DNA of 64,000 nt from Acidobacteriota bacterium (GCA_023410055.1 JAEYQK010000024.1:62001-126000), one strand, 5' to 3'. Shown: positions 44,037 to 54,900, counted from the first letter of the stretch. Notes: a model not told the origin generated them from the sequence alone. Made by a program: numbers and translations.

Positions 44037-45188
44037 CTACGCCACGCGCATTAACCTGCTGTAATCTCCCGGAGCGATCCTTACCTGCTCAAACGTGCAT
44101 TGTCTCGGATTCTTCTCAGGCCTCCAGCGCAAGAACCGTGTTCCGTGTCGAAAGCGATCGCCTGAGAAGTGATCGTATTGCACTTCGCAGACCAGCTTCG
44201 GATCCAGCCGCTCCCATTGACCGCTGCGTTCCGTGCTCCAGCGGCTTGGACCCCCAGGTGCGCGACCCGTAAATCCGGGACCGTTCATGTAGGGCTTCAG
44301 AATGCCTTTCAACTCGTGGCGTGATTCCCGGCTGAACCCCGACGTGAATCCGACGTGATGCAAGAGACCGTCTTCGTCGTAAAGCCCAAGCAGCAGCGAT
44401 CCCACTTCCCCGCCCTTTGCCGCCCAGCGAAAGCCCCCAACAACGCAATCCGCTGCTTTCAAGCGCTTGATTTTTACCATCGCAGTGCGCTCGCCCGAGG
44501 CATAAGGAGCCTTCGACAATTTCGCGACGACACCATCGAATCCGGCTCCCGCCAGGTCCGTCATCCAGCGAACGGCTTCCTCTCTCTTCGTTGTCGCCGG
44601 TGATAACCAAAGACGCGCGTCATTATTCGATCCCGAACCCACGGCGGCGTTCACAAATTGCTCCAACTTCAGTCGTCGTTCTTCCCGCGGCAGCTCTGTC
44701 AGTGACTCCCCCTGCGCGTCCACTAGAAGATCGAATGCAAGTAACGTGGCCGGAGTATCGCCTGAAAGCCGCCGTATCCTGCTCTCAGCTGGATGAATGC
44801 GCATCAGCAGATCGTCAAATGACAAATGACCCTCGCGCTCGATGATGATCTCCCCATCCAGCACAAACTTCGTCGGAGGCAGCGCCAGGAACGCCCCCAC
44901 GAGTTCTGGGAAATACCGCCCCAGGGGCTGTCCGCTTTTCGATTGCAGCGCAACCTGCTGCCGATCTCGAAACACCAAGCACCGAAAACCGTCCCACTTC
45001 GGTTCGTACTGCCAATCATCACCCGATGGAATTTGTTCGACGCTCTTTGCCTCTTCCGGTGGATAAGGCGGCTGGATCGGTAAGCGCAACGGCGGAAACT
45101 CCGTCCCCAGAGACTCGGCGGACACAGCTCCTTCCGCCACTCTGTGTTCGCCCCTCTTCGACTTCCCGCGAGCAGGCTTATCAGGCAT
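44037..45188 (-). CDS. ATP-dependent DNA ligase (LigC/LigD ligase-domain type)
   Basis: 383 residues. The adenylation motif is YEPKWDGFR with K64 as the AMP-accepting lysine; FVLDGEIII, LAFDLL, DGVVAKL and MVKIKRLK are motifs III-V; the C-terminal OB domain follows (LKPYMNG, ERLDPKLVCEVQY). There is no polymerase or phosphoesterase domain as in LigD, and no ku gene is near. A GTG at 45209 would add 7 residues. An N-terminal basic tail (PDKPARGKSKRG) is present. It probably serves a stand-alone repair role. Confidence 0.9.
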   Translation of the reverse strand: MPDKPARGKSKRGEHRVAEGAVSAESLGTEFPPLRLPIQPPYPPEEAKSVEQIPSGDDWQYEPKWDGFRCLVFRDRQQVALQSKSGQPLGRYFPELVGAFLALPPTKFVLDGEIIIEREGHLSFDDLLMRIHPAESRIRRLSGDTPATLLAFDLLVDAQGESLTELPREERRLKLEQFVNAAVGSGSNNDARLWLSPATTKREEAVRWMTDLAGAGFDGVVAKLSKAPYASGERTAMVKIKRLKAADCVVGGFRWAAKGGEVGSLLLGLYDEDGLLHHVGFTSGFSRESRHELKGILKPYMNGPGFTGRAPGGPSRWSTERSGQWERLDPKLVCEVQYDHFSGDRFRHGTRFLRWRPEKNPRQCTFEQVRIAPGDYSRLMRVA

Positions 45189-45279
45189 CACGGTATTTGG
45201 ATGCCGCACTTTCGCACATTAGCTACTAGCGGTTAAGATGGACTCGTGCCGTAGTACTAGATCGACAGGAGAGCGACAA

Positions 45280-45750
45280 ATGCGTGGAAACGAGAAAGTA
45301 ATAGCTGAGCTGAACAAGGCTCTCGCTTCGGAGCTCACAGCCATTGTCCAATACATGACGCAGTCGGAAATGTGCCAGAGCTGGGGCTACACAAAGGTCG
45401 CCACATTCACGAAGACACGCGCCATTGAAGAGATGAGACACGCAGAAGCGCTCATCGAACGCATTATCTTCCTCGACGCCATCCCAGAAGTCGGCGTCGG
45501 TCTGAAGCCGCAGCTCGGGAAGAATGTTCAGGAGCAGATGGAAATCAATCTTCAGGACGAAAAGGACGCTGTCGCCGAATACAATGCCGCCGCGCAGATT
45601 TGCTTCGACGCAAAGGACAACGGCTCACGCGATCTCTTCGAGAAGCTGCTGCACGACGAAGAGCGCCACGTCGACTTCCTCGAGTCGCAGCTATTCTCCA
45701 TCGGCGAAGTCGGTATTGCCAACTACCTCGCGCAACAAATCGAAAAGTAA
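45280..45750 (+). CDS. bfr: Bacterioferritin
   Basis: 156 residues. All ferroxidase ligands are at the E. coli Bfr positions: E18, E51, H54, E94, E127 and H130, and the heme-bridging Met is at M52 (EEMRHAE). It is thus a fully active heme-bacterioferritin that stores iron. AGGAGAG 7 nt before the ATG fixes the start, and a TAAGAT -10-like box lies 43 nt upstream. No bacterioferritin-associated ferredoxin is adjacent. Confidence 0.95.
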   Translation: MRGNEKVIAELNKALASELTAIVQYMTQSEMCQSWGYTKVATFTKTRAIEEMRHAEALIERIIFLDAIPEVGVGLKPQLGKNVQEQMEINLQDEKDAVAEYNAAAQICFDAKDNGSRDLFEKLLHDEERHVDFLESQLFSIGEVGIANYLAQQIEK

Positions 45751-45758
45751 CCATATCC

Positions 45759-45794
45759 GGTGCCCCACATCTGCCAGCCCTTGGCAGATGTGGG
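45759..45794 (+). repeat. GGTGCCCC hairpin element, copy 6
   Basis: GGTGCCCCACATCTGCCA begins 9 bp after the bfr stop. CCCACATCTGCCA (45764-45776) pairs perfectly over 13 bp with 45782-45794. It could also terminate bfr, though no U-tract follows. Confidence 0.85.
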
Positions 45795-45869
45795 ATGACG
45801 TTCTTCCGCTCATCCGTTTATCCGCTCAAGAAATCATCAAATCCCCCGATGGCCCGATTTGAAGTTGGT

Positions 45870-45878
45870 TGTTATACT
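45870..45878 (+). promoter_or_regulatory. Extended -10 of ispA, leaderless spacing
   Basis: TG-T-TATACT ends 8 nt before the ATG at 45887. A normal start site would fall at or next to the ATG. No Shine-Dalgarno is present. Confidence 0.5.
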
Positions 45879-45886
45879 CACGTTCA

Positions 45887-46768
45887 ATGCTGAAAGAAAC
45901 GCTTCAACGAGGCTGTGAACTGGCCGACGCCGCACTCGAGCGTCTGCTGCCGCCTGCAACACAGTATCCACCCGTCATCCATGCCGCGATGCGCCACAGC
46001 GTGTTCGCCGGAGGCAAGCGCCTTCGTCCGATCCTCTGCATGGAAGCGGCGCGCATGGTTTGCGGGTCACTGCCCGATGGCGTTGACGAACTCGGTGCCG
46101 CCATCGAGATGCTGCACACCTACTCCTTGATCCACGACGATCTACCGGCCCTCGACAATGACGACCTCCGCCGCGGACGCCCGACCTGCCACAAGGTATA
46201 CGGCGAAGCGATGGCCATCCTCGCCGGCGACTCACTTCAGACTTACGCCTACGAAGTGATGGCTCGCCTGCGCTGCCGTCCAGAATCGCGCGTTCACATC
46301 ATTGAAGAGATGGCGCACTCGACCGGCACTATCGACGGCATGATCGGCGGCCAGGTCATGGACCTCGAAGCCGAACACAAGAAGCCCGACGCCGAAACGC
46401 TCCACTACATTCATCGTGCCAAGACCGGAGCACTGATCACGGGCGCACTCGTCACCGGCGCAATGTACGCCACCGCCATTGACACTGATGTTGCACGCAT
46501 CCGCGCCTTCGGCCGCGACGCCGGCCTCGCTTTCCAGATCGCCGACGACATTCTCGACGTCACCCAGACTTCCGAGCAGCTAGGCAAGACCGCCGGTAAA
46601 GACCTCACCGCTGAAAAGACGACGTATCCATCGCTCTATGGTCTCGAGGCGTCAGAAAAGAAAGCCGCCGAACTGATCAACAGCGCCTGCGCCCAACTCG
46701 ATTCTTTTGGCGATCGCAGCAACACGCTGAAGGAGATCGCACGCTTTTTAGTGGAGCGGAAAAACTAG
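45887..46768 (+). CDS. ispA: Farnesyl diphosphate synthase-type polyprenyl synthetase
   Basis: 293 residues. The first Asp-rich motif is D84-D85-x4-D90 (LIHDDLPALDND) and the second is QIADDILDVT. AGGKRLRPIL binds the allylic substrate. A Tyr five residues before the first motif (Y79) is the usual chain-length marker of bacterial FPP synthases, so C15 product is likely, though short-chain specificity can shift. The start is defined by the -10 8 nt upstream. No dxs or xseA neighbours. Confidence 0.93.
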   Translation: MLKETLQRGCELADAALERLLPPATQYPPVIHAAMRHSVFAGGKRLRPILCMEAARMVCGSLPDGVDELGAAIEMLHTYSLIHDDLPALDNDDLRRGRPTCHKVYGEAMAILAGDSLQTYAYEVMARLRCRPESRVHIIEEMAHSTGTIDGMIGGQVMDLEAEHKKPDAETLHYIHRAKTGALITGALVTGAMYATAIDTDVARIRAFGRDAGLAFQIADDILDVTQTSEQLGKTAGKDLTAEKTTYPSLYGLEASEKKAAELINSACAQLDSFGDRSNTLKEIARFLVERKN

Positions 46769-46847
46769 GCGCGCGCTGCTGAATCTTAACTCGCAGGACT
46801 ACCGAATTGAATTAGAGGCTCTCAGCTGTCTTCGTCAAGCCGCCTCG

Positions 46848-49800
46848 TTAGGCCGCCTCGAAGATCTCAGCCACTGTCTCTGGTTCTCTCCTCTTCAACA
46901 GTCTGGTAAGCGCGAATGCTGCCAATGCGATGCCCCCGATCACCGCGGCGCTCTCTATCTTCGATTTCCGCAAAGCCGCAGCATGTTCCTTCATGACCTC
47001 TTGCTCTGGCATCAGTCCGCCCGGACCAGCTTTTCCGTACCGGATAGCCAGTTGCAAGACCTCGGCCGTGTGCAGAGCATGACGGTCCGTCATCTGCGCA
47101 ATCTGCTCGCGGCAGCTGAAGCCGTCGGCAACAATGATTTCACTCAAGCCTGACTTGCGCATGGCAGGAATCAGCGCGTGTTCGCCGATCTGTGTTGAGA
47201 CCTCATACTTGTCAGCTTCGAAGCCGAATGAGCCGGCCATTCCACAGCAACCGTCGGCTAACGTCCTGACGCCAAGTTCCATGCCTTCCAGCAACTTGCG
47301 CTCGTGCTCAGCGCCTTTGATGATCGCCTTGTGATGACAATGACCGTGCAGCACGGCGCTGCGGTGGAGAGCGGGCGGCCGATAGTCGCTATGCTGACTC
47401 AGAAGTTCGCTCAACAGAAACGTGTTCTCCGTTATCTTGTGCGTACTGTCGCGGTCGGGAAAAAGCTCCCTGATCTCGTCGCGAAGCACAGACCAGCAGC
47501 TCGGTTCGAGCACCACAACCTGTGCTCCCTGCTCGATGTATGGCATCAGGACGGCAGCTACATTCTGAAGATACCGTTTCGCCATGCCGAGAAAGCCATA
47601 GTCGTAAAGCGGTCGGCCGCAACAGACATACTGGTTGGGCACTTCCACTTGATAGCCGGCATGCTCAAGCACCTCGACCGCTGCTCGAGCCGTGTGCGGA
47701 AAGAAGTAGTTGTTGAAGGTGTCCGGGAATAAAACGACGCGTTTCCTACGGCTACCATTTCCGTCGACGGACTCGCGCTTTTGAAACCACGACGTGAACG
47801 ACTGCGGAGCAAACTGCGGTATCGAACGATGCTGCGACATTCCCGCAGCAAACTTCATCAGCTCGCGTGTCCCCGGCGTTGATGCTGCGAGGTTGACCAG
47901 TCCAGGCCAGAGTTGCGCGACCTGCGCCCACTTGTCGATCCAGCCAAACGCATAGGCGTGGCGAGGCCTCAGTCTTCCAGCCCAGTAGTGCGACAAGAAT
48001 TCGGCCTTGTATGTCGCCATGTCGACGTTCACCGGACAGTCGCCCTTGCACCCCTTGCACGAGAGGCAAAGATCAAGGGCTTCCTTCACATTGTCGTCTC
48101 GCCAGCCTTTGTTAATGACGTCGCCCTGCAACATCTCCCAGAGCAAGTGGGCGCGACCGCGCGTCGTGTGGCGTTCTTCTTTGGTGGCCATGTAGCTGGG
48201 ACACATGGTTTGGTTCTCAGGATTGTCCGAGTCTGGACGCCGGCATTTGCCGACTCCGACGCAACGCAGCGCGGCATGAGCGAAACTGCCGCCATCATCC
48301 GGATACTTGAAGTGCGTCTCAGGCTCCCACGGCTTGTAATCCGCGCCGAGTCGGAGATTGGAATCGAGCGGATTTGCATCGATCACCTTGCCCGGATTCA
48401 TCTTCCAGTCGGGATCCCAAATTGTCTTGTATTCGCGGAAAGCATTCATGATCTCTTTGCCGAACATGATCGGCAATAGCTCGCCCCGCGATTGTCCGTC
48501 GCCATGCTCGCCTGAAAGCGAGCCACCATAGCCGGTCACGAGTTCGGCAGCTTGCTCGACGAAAGAGCGATAGTTCTTGATTCCGTCATTATCGGTCAGA
48601 TCGAACGTGATGCGGCAGTGAATACAGCCCTGGCCGAAGTGCCCGTAGAGCGCGGCCTCGTAGCCATGCTTCTGCATAAGCTTGCAGAAGTCGCGAAGAT
48701 ACTCCCCAACACGGTCCGGCGGGACGGCAGCATCCTCCCATCCGGGCCACGATGCCGGTTGTCCGGGAACGAAGGCAGTCGCCCCCAAGCCGGACTCGCG
48801 GACCTCCCACACGGCCTTCTCATCCGCCGGATCGTCGTATAGTCTCATGGTCGGCGGATGCCATTTTCGCCTCAGCTTGTCCATCAACTCTCTTGCGCGA
48901 TCATCGGCTTCTTCCTTCGAGCCCCCAGGAAATTGCACCATGAGCCACCCTTTACCCTCAGGCAAACGGTTCAGGTATTTCGTATGGAGCTTCTTCTTCC
49001 TCATGTTATCGATCAGCATCTGGTCGAGGCCCTCGAATCCCATCGGGTTGAATTCGAGGATCTCTCCCACGTGATCGCCCGCCTGATATATGTCGGGATA
49101 TCCCAGCACGAGTAGTGACTGATACGGCGGATTGTGCACGAGGTTGAGCGTGGCTTCGAGGATTGTAACCAATGTTGATTCGGAGCCGACCAGTGCACGG
49201 CCGAGATTGATTTTGCCGTCGGGCCCGGGGATCAGTTGATCCAGGTTGTAGCCGGATATGCGACGCGGTATCGGAGGGTAACGACTGCAAATCTCTTTTT
49301 CATAGCGCATTCGTAGCTGTTTCAAAGCGGCCAGTATCTGCCCAATGCGGCCGCCCTCGCGAATCTTCTGGCCCCATTCCGATTCGGTCATCCACCCGGC
49401 CTTCATGCGGGTACCGTCGTAGAGAAGAATGTCGAGGGATTCCACGTTGTTCGAAACTGCACCGGCCATCTGTGCGTGCACACCGCAGGAATTGTTGCCG
49501 AGCATGCCTCCGAGAGTGCAGTGATCGTGCGTTGCTGGATCGGGCCCAAACGTCACGCCCGAACGCGCGGCCTCGTTGCGCAGCTTGTCAAGCACACAAC
49601 CGGGACGTACTCGTGCCAGCTTGTTAACAGCATCGATCTCAAGTATCTCGTTGACGTACTTGCTCCAGTCCATCACGATGGCAGTGTTGCAGCACTGGCC
49701 CGCGAGGCTGGTGCCGCCTCCTCGCGACAGGATCGGGGCGCCGAATTCACGAGCCACGCGAACCGTCTCGACCACGTCATCTACAGTTCTTGGCACTACA

Positions 49801-49997
49801 ACGCCAATCGGCACTTGTCGGTAGTTGGAGCCATCAACCGCGTACATTCCCAGGCTGCCGCGATCAAAGCGCACTTCTCCTTCGACGGCACCTTTCAGGT
49901 CGTTTTCCAGCCCACGGACATCAATCTTGTTGATGGGAATGACAGGCGCCCGTTTTCGCTGCGACGGCCGCGGCACTCGGATGCGAGCTGTACTCAT
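46848..49997 (-). CDS. FAD/Fe-S oxidoreductase, D-lactate/2-hydroxyacid dehydrogenase type (fused GlcD-CCG)
   Basis: 1049 residues. N-terminal FAD-binding-4 domain (GAPILSRGGGTSLAGQ, GNNSCGVHA), then FAD-oxidase C domain, two 4Fe-4S clusters (CVGVGKCRRP with a distant CPSY; CLSCKGCKGDCPVN) and two CCG cysteine-rich domains (VCCGRPLYDYG, GCCGMAGSFG) as in heterodisulfide-reductase D/GlpC. A hydrophobic C-terminal helix (SAAVIGGIALAAFALTRLL) probably anchors it to the membrane for quinone reduction. GAGGAGAAAAGG precedes the ATG. It is 72 bp downstream of the pyruvate oxidase gene, so one operon is likely. Confidence 0.88.
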   Translation of the reverse strand: MSTARIRVPRPSQRKRAPVIPINKIDVRGLENDLKGAVEGEVRFDRGSLGMYAVDGSNYRQVPIGVVVPRTVDDVVETVRVAREFGAPILSRGGGTSLAGQCCNTAIVMDWSKYVNEILEIDAVNKLARVRPGCVLDKLRNEAARSGVTFGPDPATHDHCTLGGMLGNNSCGVHAQMAGAVSNNVESLDILLYDGTRMKAGWMTESEWGQKIREGGRIGQILAALKQLRMRYEKEICSRYPPIPRRISGYNLDQLIPGPDGKINLGRALVGSESTLVTILEATLNLVHNPPYQSLLVLGYPDIYQAGDHVGEILEFNPMGFEGLDQMLIDNMRKKKLHTKYLNRLPEGKGWLMVQFPGGSKEEADDRARELMDKLRRKWHPPTMRLYDDPADEKAVWEVRESGLGATAFVPGQPASWPGWEDAAVPPDRVGEYLRDFCKLMQKHGYEAALYGHFGQGCIHCRITFDLTDNDGIKNYRSFVEQAAELVTGYGGSLSGEHGDGQSRGELLPIMFGKEIMNAFREYKTIWDPDWKMNPGKVIDANPLDSNLRLGADYKPWEPETHFKYPDDGGSFAHAALRCVGVGKCRRPDSDNPENQTMCPSYMATKEERHTTRGRAHLLWEMLQGDVINKGWRDDNVKEALDLCLSCKGCKGDCPVNVDMATYKAEFLSHYWAGRLRPRHAYAFGWIDKWAQVAQLWPGLVNLAASTPGTRELMKFAAGMSQHRSIPQFAPQSFTSWFQKRESVDGNGSRRKRVVLFPDTFNNYFFPHTARAAVEVLEHAGYQVEVPNQYVCCGRPLYDYGFLGMAKRYLQNVAAVLMPYIEQGAQVVVLEPSCWSVLRDEIRELFPDRDSTHKITENTFLLSELLSQHSDYRPPALHRSAVLHGHCHHKAIIKGAEHERKLLEGMELGVRTLADGCCGMAGSFGFEADKYEVSTQIGEHALIPAMRKSGLSEIIVADGFSCREQIAQMTDRHALHTAEVLQLAIRYGKAGPGGLMPEQEVMKEHAAALRKSKIESAAVIGGIALAAFALTRLLKRREPETVAEIFEAA

Positions 49998-50019
49998 CGC
50001 CTTTTCTCCTCGAACGAAG

Positions 50020-50043
50020 GAGGGGCACCCGCAGGCGCCCCTC
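50020..50043 (-). other. Hairpin in the spacer between pyruvate oxidase and FAD/Fe-S genes
   Basis: 7-bp stem GAGGGGC / GCCCCTC with a 10-nt loop, 22 nt before the downstream gene's start. There is no U-tract, so it may be a processing or attenuation site rather than a full terminator. Confidence 0.45.
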
Positions 50044-50069
50044 GCAGCCAAATACTCCGTTGTTGCGTG

Positions 50070-51821
50070 TTACACGAGTTCGCGAGCGCGTTCAGCAAAT
50101 GCCTCTTCCATAATCTTGCGGGCCTTTGGCTCGCCACGCGCCAGGGACTCGGCGAAGCGGAACGCCTGCTCCGGCTTGATCTTTGGCGGCAACGGCGCGG
50201 TTAACGGATCCACCACCGCTTCTAGTACCGCAGGGCCGGGGACGTTCAAGAATCGATCGAGCATGTCACCAGCCTGTTTCGGATTTTCCAACCTCATGCC
50301 GGTTGCTCCGCAAGCGGTCGCAAACATTTGGAAATCGAATGGCTGGAGTTTTACGCCGAACTCGGGATTGCCCAGCATCACCATCTGCTCCCATTTGATC
50401 TGGCCGAGGTAATCGTTCTTGATGACAACGATCTTTATGGGGAGCTTGTACTTCACCGATGTCAGCAACTCGAATCCGAGCATGCTGAAGCCGCCGTCAC
50501 CTACGAATGCAATCACTTGTCTGTCCGGGTATGCGTATTGGGCGGCGTTAGCGTACGGCAGTCCTGGCGCCATGGTGGCAAGATTGCCCGAAAGCGAATG
50601 CATCTGGCCTCGCTTCGCGGGGATATATCGTGCAAACCAAGTTGCAATCGTCCCGCTATCGCAGCAGACGATCGCGTCATTGCGAAGCCGCTTGCCCAGT
50701 TCCCATGCGACTACCTGGGGCCGCATTGGCGTGTGGTCGGAAGTACCCAATCGCTCCATGTACTTCCACCAGTCCTTCATTCCGTCCTGTGCCTTCCTCA
50801 GAAAGCCTCGGTCCTTCTTGTACTTCAAACGCGGGATCAATTGGCGCAGGGTCGCTTTGCTATCTCCCACGAGCCCGACATCGGCGGGATAGCGCAGTGA
50901 AATACGTCCAGGATTCAGTTCGATTTGAACCGACTTTGCCTTGCCCGGCTTGGGTAGGAACTCCATGTACGGAAAAGCACTGCCGATCATGAACAGCAAG
51001 TCGCAATTCATCATCGCCTCTTCCGATGGTTTGGTTCCAAGCAGGCCGATGCCGCCGGTCGTATATGGACTGTCATCCGGAACAGCCGCCTTACCTAGCA
51101 GTGCTTTTACAATCGGAGCGCCAAGGATTTCAGCAGTCTGTTCCAACTCATCCGTCGCATGCAGTGCTCCCTGGCCCGCCAGAATGCAAACCTTCTTTGC
51201 GTTGTTAAGCAGTTCGGCTGCGCGATGCAGGGCCGGCTCCGGTGGGACACGGAGCGACTCCGCGTGAACGGTAGATACGTGGTTCTTCGTGTTCCGTTCC
51301 GAACTCTGCGCCTTCCAGTCGATATCGCGTTCCTGGAGGTCCTTGGGAAAAGCAATATGAGCCACACTGCGAAAAGCTTGGGCCGTGCGACAGGCAATCT
51401 CAGTGATGTTCCGGACGTGAGTCGGCCCCATCACTCGCTCGTTGTAGATCGCGACGTCCATGAACAGCTTGTCTGTCTCTACATCTTGCTGACCGTGCGT
51501 GCCGATCAGGTCGTGATACGCCATGCCGGAGATCGCGAGTACCGGCTGGCTGTCCATCTTCGCGTCATACAGGCCATTAAGCAGATGAATGGCGCCGGGA
51601 CCGGAGGTCGCAACGCAGCACCCCAGCCTGCCCGTGAACTTTGCGTAGGCCGTAGCCATGAATGCGGCGGCTTCTTCATGCCGAACCTGCACGAATTGAA
51701 GCTTGTCCGCATGTGTGCGCAGTGACTCGAAGATTCCATTAATGCCATCGCCGGGAAGGCCGAAGATCACCTCGACCCCCCAATCAATCAGGGTCTCAAC
51801 CAGAACGTCCGCTGCTGTCAT
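50070..51821 (-). CDS. poxB: Thiamine-diphosphate-dependent pyruvate oxidase/dehydrogenase (PoxB-like)
   Basis: 583 residues. Catalytic Glu E50 in VRHEEAAAFMA activates ThDP, matching E50 of E. coli PoxB. The ThDP fold motif is GDGGFSMLGFELLTSVKYKL...VVIKND (GDG...N type). The central FAD-type domain follows. Pyruvate oxidases convert pyruvate to acetate and CO2 with electrons to quinone. Acetolactate synthase or a related decarboxylase is an alternative. The start is at 51821 with GAGGAAG upstream; the frame is open another 129 bases. Confidence 0.88.
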   Translation of the reverse strand: MTAADVLVETLIDWGVEVIFGLPGDGINGIFESLRTHADKLQFVQVRHEEAAAFMATAYAKFTGRLGCCVATSGPGAIHLLNGLYDAKMDSQPVLAISGMAYHDLIGTHGQQDVETDKLFMDVAIYNERVMGPTHVRNITEIACRTAQAFRSVAHIAFPKDLQERDIDWKAQSSERNTKNHVSTVHAESLRVPPEPALHRAAELLNNAKKVCILAGQGALHATDELEQTAEILGAPIVKALLGKAAVPDDSPYTTGGIGLLGTKPSEEAMMNCDLLFMIGSAFPYMEFLPKPGKAKSVQIELNPGRISLRYPADVGLVGDSKATLRQLIPRLKYKKDRGFLRKAQDGMKDWWKYMERLGTSDHTPMRPQVVAWELGKRLRNDAIVCCDSGTIATWFARYIPAKRGQMHSLSGNLATMAPGLPYANAAQYAYPDRQVIAFVGDGGFSMLGFELLTSVKYKLPIKIVVIKNDYLGQIKWEQMVMLGNPEFGVKLQPFDFQMFATACGATGMRLENPKQAGDMLDRFLNVPGPAVLEAVVDPLTAPLPPKIKPEQAFRFAESLARGEPKARKIMEEAFAERARELV

Positions 51822-51974
51822 GTGGGCTTCCTCGGGCGTTGAGATGAGCGGACAAACAGGTGGGGTGTCTACAAACCGGCGTCTCTCATAATCTGGGGAA
51901 AGCAGCAGAAAGCAACGGAATTCCGGGAAAAGAAAGCTGGAAGGAGACATTGGTGGAGCACGTCTTCCCCAGTC

Positions 51975-54900
51975 TCATTGAACTATCAAGGTCAGGGCTG
52001 CTGAATGTTGCAATGCGCCGCTCGTTGCGTTCAGTTGCAGGTTGTAGGTTTGGGACGCCTGTTTCATGAAGCCTGGTTCTCCACCGCAGCTGGTCATGCC
52101 GAGTATGCCGAAAGTGAGCAGCAGACAAAGCATCAGCACGGCGCGCTTGTTGCGTCTCGCCCCTGCCCAGCCGAGGTGTACGAGACCCAACATCGGCAGC
52201 AACGCCAAACCGAGCAATACCGTACGCGTGCCACCCCTGTGCAGGCTCGCCGCGACTTTGGCGGTCTGCACTCGTACGGTGATCGTCTGCGTGCCGCTGC
52301 CTGCCGCAATCGTGGCGGGGGTGATTGTGTAGGTCGCGCCCGCCGGAAGTCCGGTTAGCGCCAAGGTGACCGCCGCCGGAAAACTGGTTCCCCCCGTCGG
52401 ACTCAGCGTGAGCTGGTACGTTGCTACCGCCCCCGGAAGCACCGTGACCGATGTTACGGAGCCTCCAGCGATCGCGAGTTGGAAGTCCTGAACAGAGAGA
52501 TTCGTTGCCGTCGAGGCAGAGCCGCTGAAATTGGAATCTCCGCCATAGACGGCCGTCAGGTTGTGCGCGCCTCCAGCGAGAGTGCTAACCGTCAGCGTGG
52601 CCGTGCCGCCGTTGTCCACAGCTCCACTGCCCAGCACCGTCGTGCCGTCCAAAAACGTGACACTTCCCGTCGGTGCCCCGTTCGGCGATGTTACCTTCGC
52701 GGTGAGAACGACATCGCTCTTGAGCATCACGTTGGCAGCGCTGGTCTGCAGCGCAGCTGAGGTCACGGCCTTTGTGATCGTAAACGCGGCCGTGCCGTAA
52801 GTGACGTCGTAATTGCCCAGCACCGCAGCCGGACTCAGCGCCGCGCTGATGGTGTACGGTGAACCCGCGACGGTCTCGCCCGCAGTGCGGCTGTAGGCGG
52901 CCGTCACCCTGTCTTCCGCCATGAAGCCAGACAAGGCGCCCGTGAAGGTGGGATCAGGGACTCCGTACGTCTTCGAGGCGTCGTTGGGCGTTACCGCTGC
53001 CGCAGCCTTGCTGATGGTGAAGTTGCCTGCCGAAGCCCCGCTCAGGCTGTTGTAGTTGTTAGTGTCCGTGGGCGTAAAGTCAGCGGTCACCGCGTACGTA
53101 CCCACGTTGGTCGGAAGCGTCGAGGAGCCGTTGTATTTCACATTGCTTACCGTGCCCGCGACCGAACCGGCAACCGTGGCCGCCTGCGCCGACCCGTTAT
53201 AGGTTACCTGCGAATTTGTTACCGATAGGACCGGCGGTATTGGCTTCCAAACGACTAGCGTGAAATCTCGGCTGCCCTCACTGCCGTTTACATCGGTCGC
53301 TGTAACCGTAAAGGCATGACTACCTGCGCTTGTCGGCGTGCCCGACAATACGCCGGAACTGGTGAGGGCCAATCCTCCAGGCAACCTGCCGTTCGAGACC
53401 GCATAGGTATACGGTGCTACTCCACCCGTTGCACTCACCGTGACGCTGTAGGCCAGACCATAAACGCCATCAGAGAGACTTGATGGAGAGAGCGTGACGG
53501 GAATCGCCGTCGAGCCGAGGAGTATGTCGACACTGCTGTTGTTGTAGTCGGCAACCACCAGGTCTGTTCGCGCGTCTCCGTTGAACTCTCCCAGGACGAG
53601 GTCCTTGACCGAATCGAGATGCGCCAGGGTATGTTGCGCCTGGAAGGTTCCGTCACCATTGCCAAGAAACACGCTCAGATTGCCGCTTAGGCTACTGGCT
53701 ATGAATAGATCGAGTTTGCCATCGCCATTGAAGTCCCCTGACCGCACTATGCCGGAGCCCGAGGGAGTCGTGAGGGCAGCACCGGAGGTAAACGTGCCTC
53801 CGCCATCACCCATGAATAAACTCACGATGCCGGTACTGGGAGATATCACTGCAAGGTCGGCGAAGCCATCTCCGTTGTAATCTGCGATCTCAACCTTGCT
53901 CGGAGTACCTTCAGTAATCGAAACTGTTGAAGGCGCAGCAAACGTCCCGTCTCCATGCCCAAGGAAAACCAGCACCGAATCGTTGGTAGACGGGACCACG
54001 AGGTCGGGGATGGTGTCATTATCTACGAGTGCGACAGCTAAGCCAGACGGGGAAGCGCCGCCCGGAATTGCGAACGGGGAAGTTACGGTGAACGTTGCAT
54101 CGCCGTTGCCGAGGTAAACAGTGACATCGTTGCTGGACGAATCGGCTACCGCGAGATCAGCGCGGCCATCGCCGTTGAAATCCGCCGCAACAACTCCACA
54201 GATTTGCCCAGAGCGGGTGAGAACACCGCCATTGCTAAAGCTACCGTCATCGTTTCCCAGCAACAAGTAGATTTGGTTGCTGTCAGCAACCGCAAAGTCC
54301 TGGTTGCCGTCCTGATTGAAATCGGCGATAACAATGGCGCTCAGCGCGGAGCTGGAGAAGGCTATCGGCGATCCCGGTGCAGGCTCGAATGTTCCATCGC
54401 CCTTGCCCAGAAAGATCGAAACCCTTCCTTGATCATCGATGGCAGCAAGGTCTTGTTTGCCGTCGCTATTGAAATCGCCTGACACTACCGCTCGGTTGCC
54501 GACCACCGACAAGCTGGGTCCGGCAATGACCGCAGCTGCGGCAATCGTCGTGACCCTCAGCGATGCAACCCCTGAGTTGGCCGAGTTATACGTTCCACCA
54601 GCGGGCTCTTGGTAATGTACCCATAGCTTGTGGGTGCCTGCGGACAGAGTTGCCGTATCCAGGGAGACCGCTGTGTCATTCCTGCCCCCGGTCCCCAGCA
54701 CGCGAGCCCCATCGTAAAAGGTGAACTTACCGCTCAAGTTGCCGGCTTCGGAGGAAGGAGAGATAGTTGTGCCGATACTCACCGTCTGGCCTAACTGAGA
54801 CGGCGACGGTGTCGCAGAAGTGGTGGCGAGAGCAATGGTCGGATTTGCAGGCTCGTACGCGTTGATAATGTTCTGGATTTCGACTGCGCCTGACGGATTC

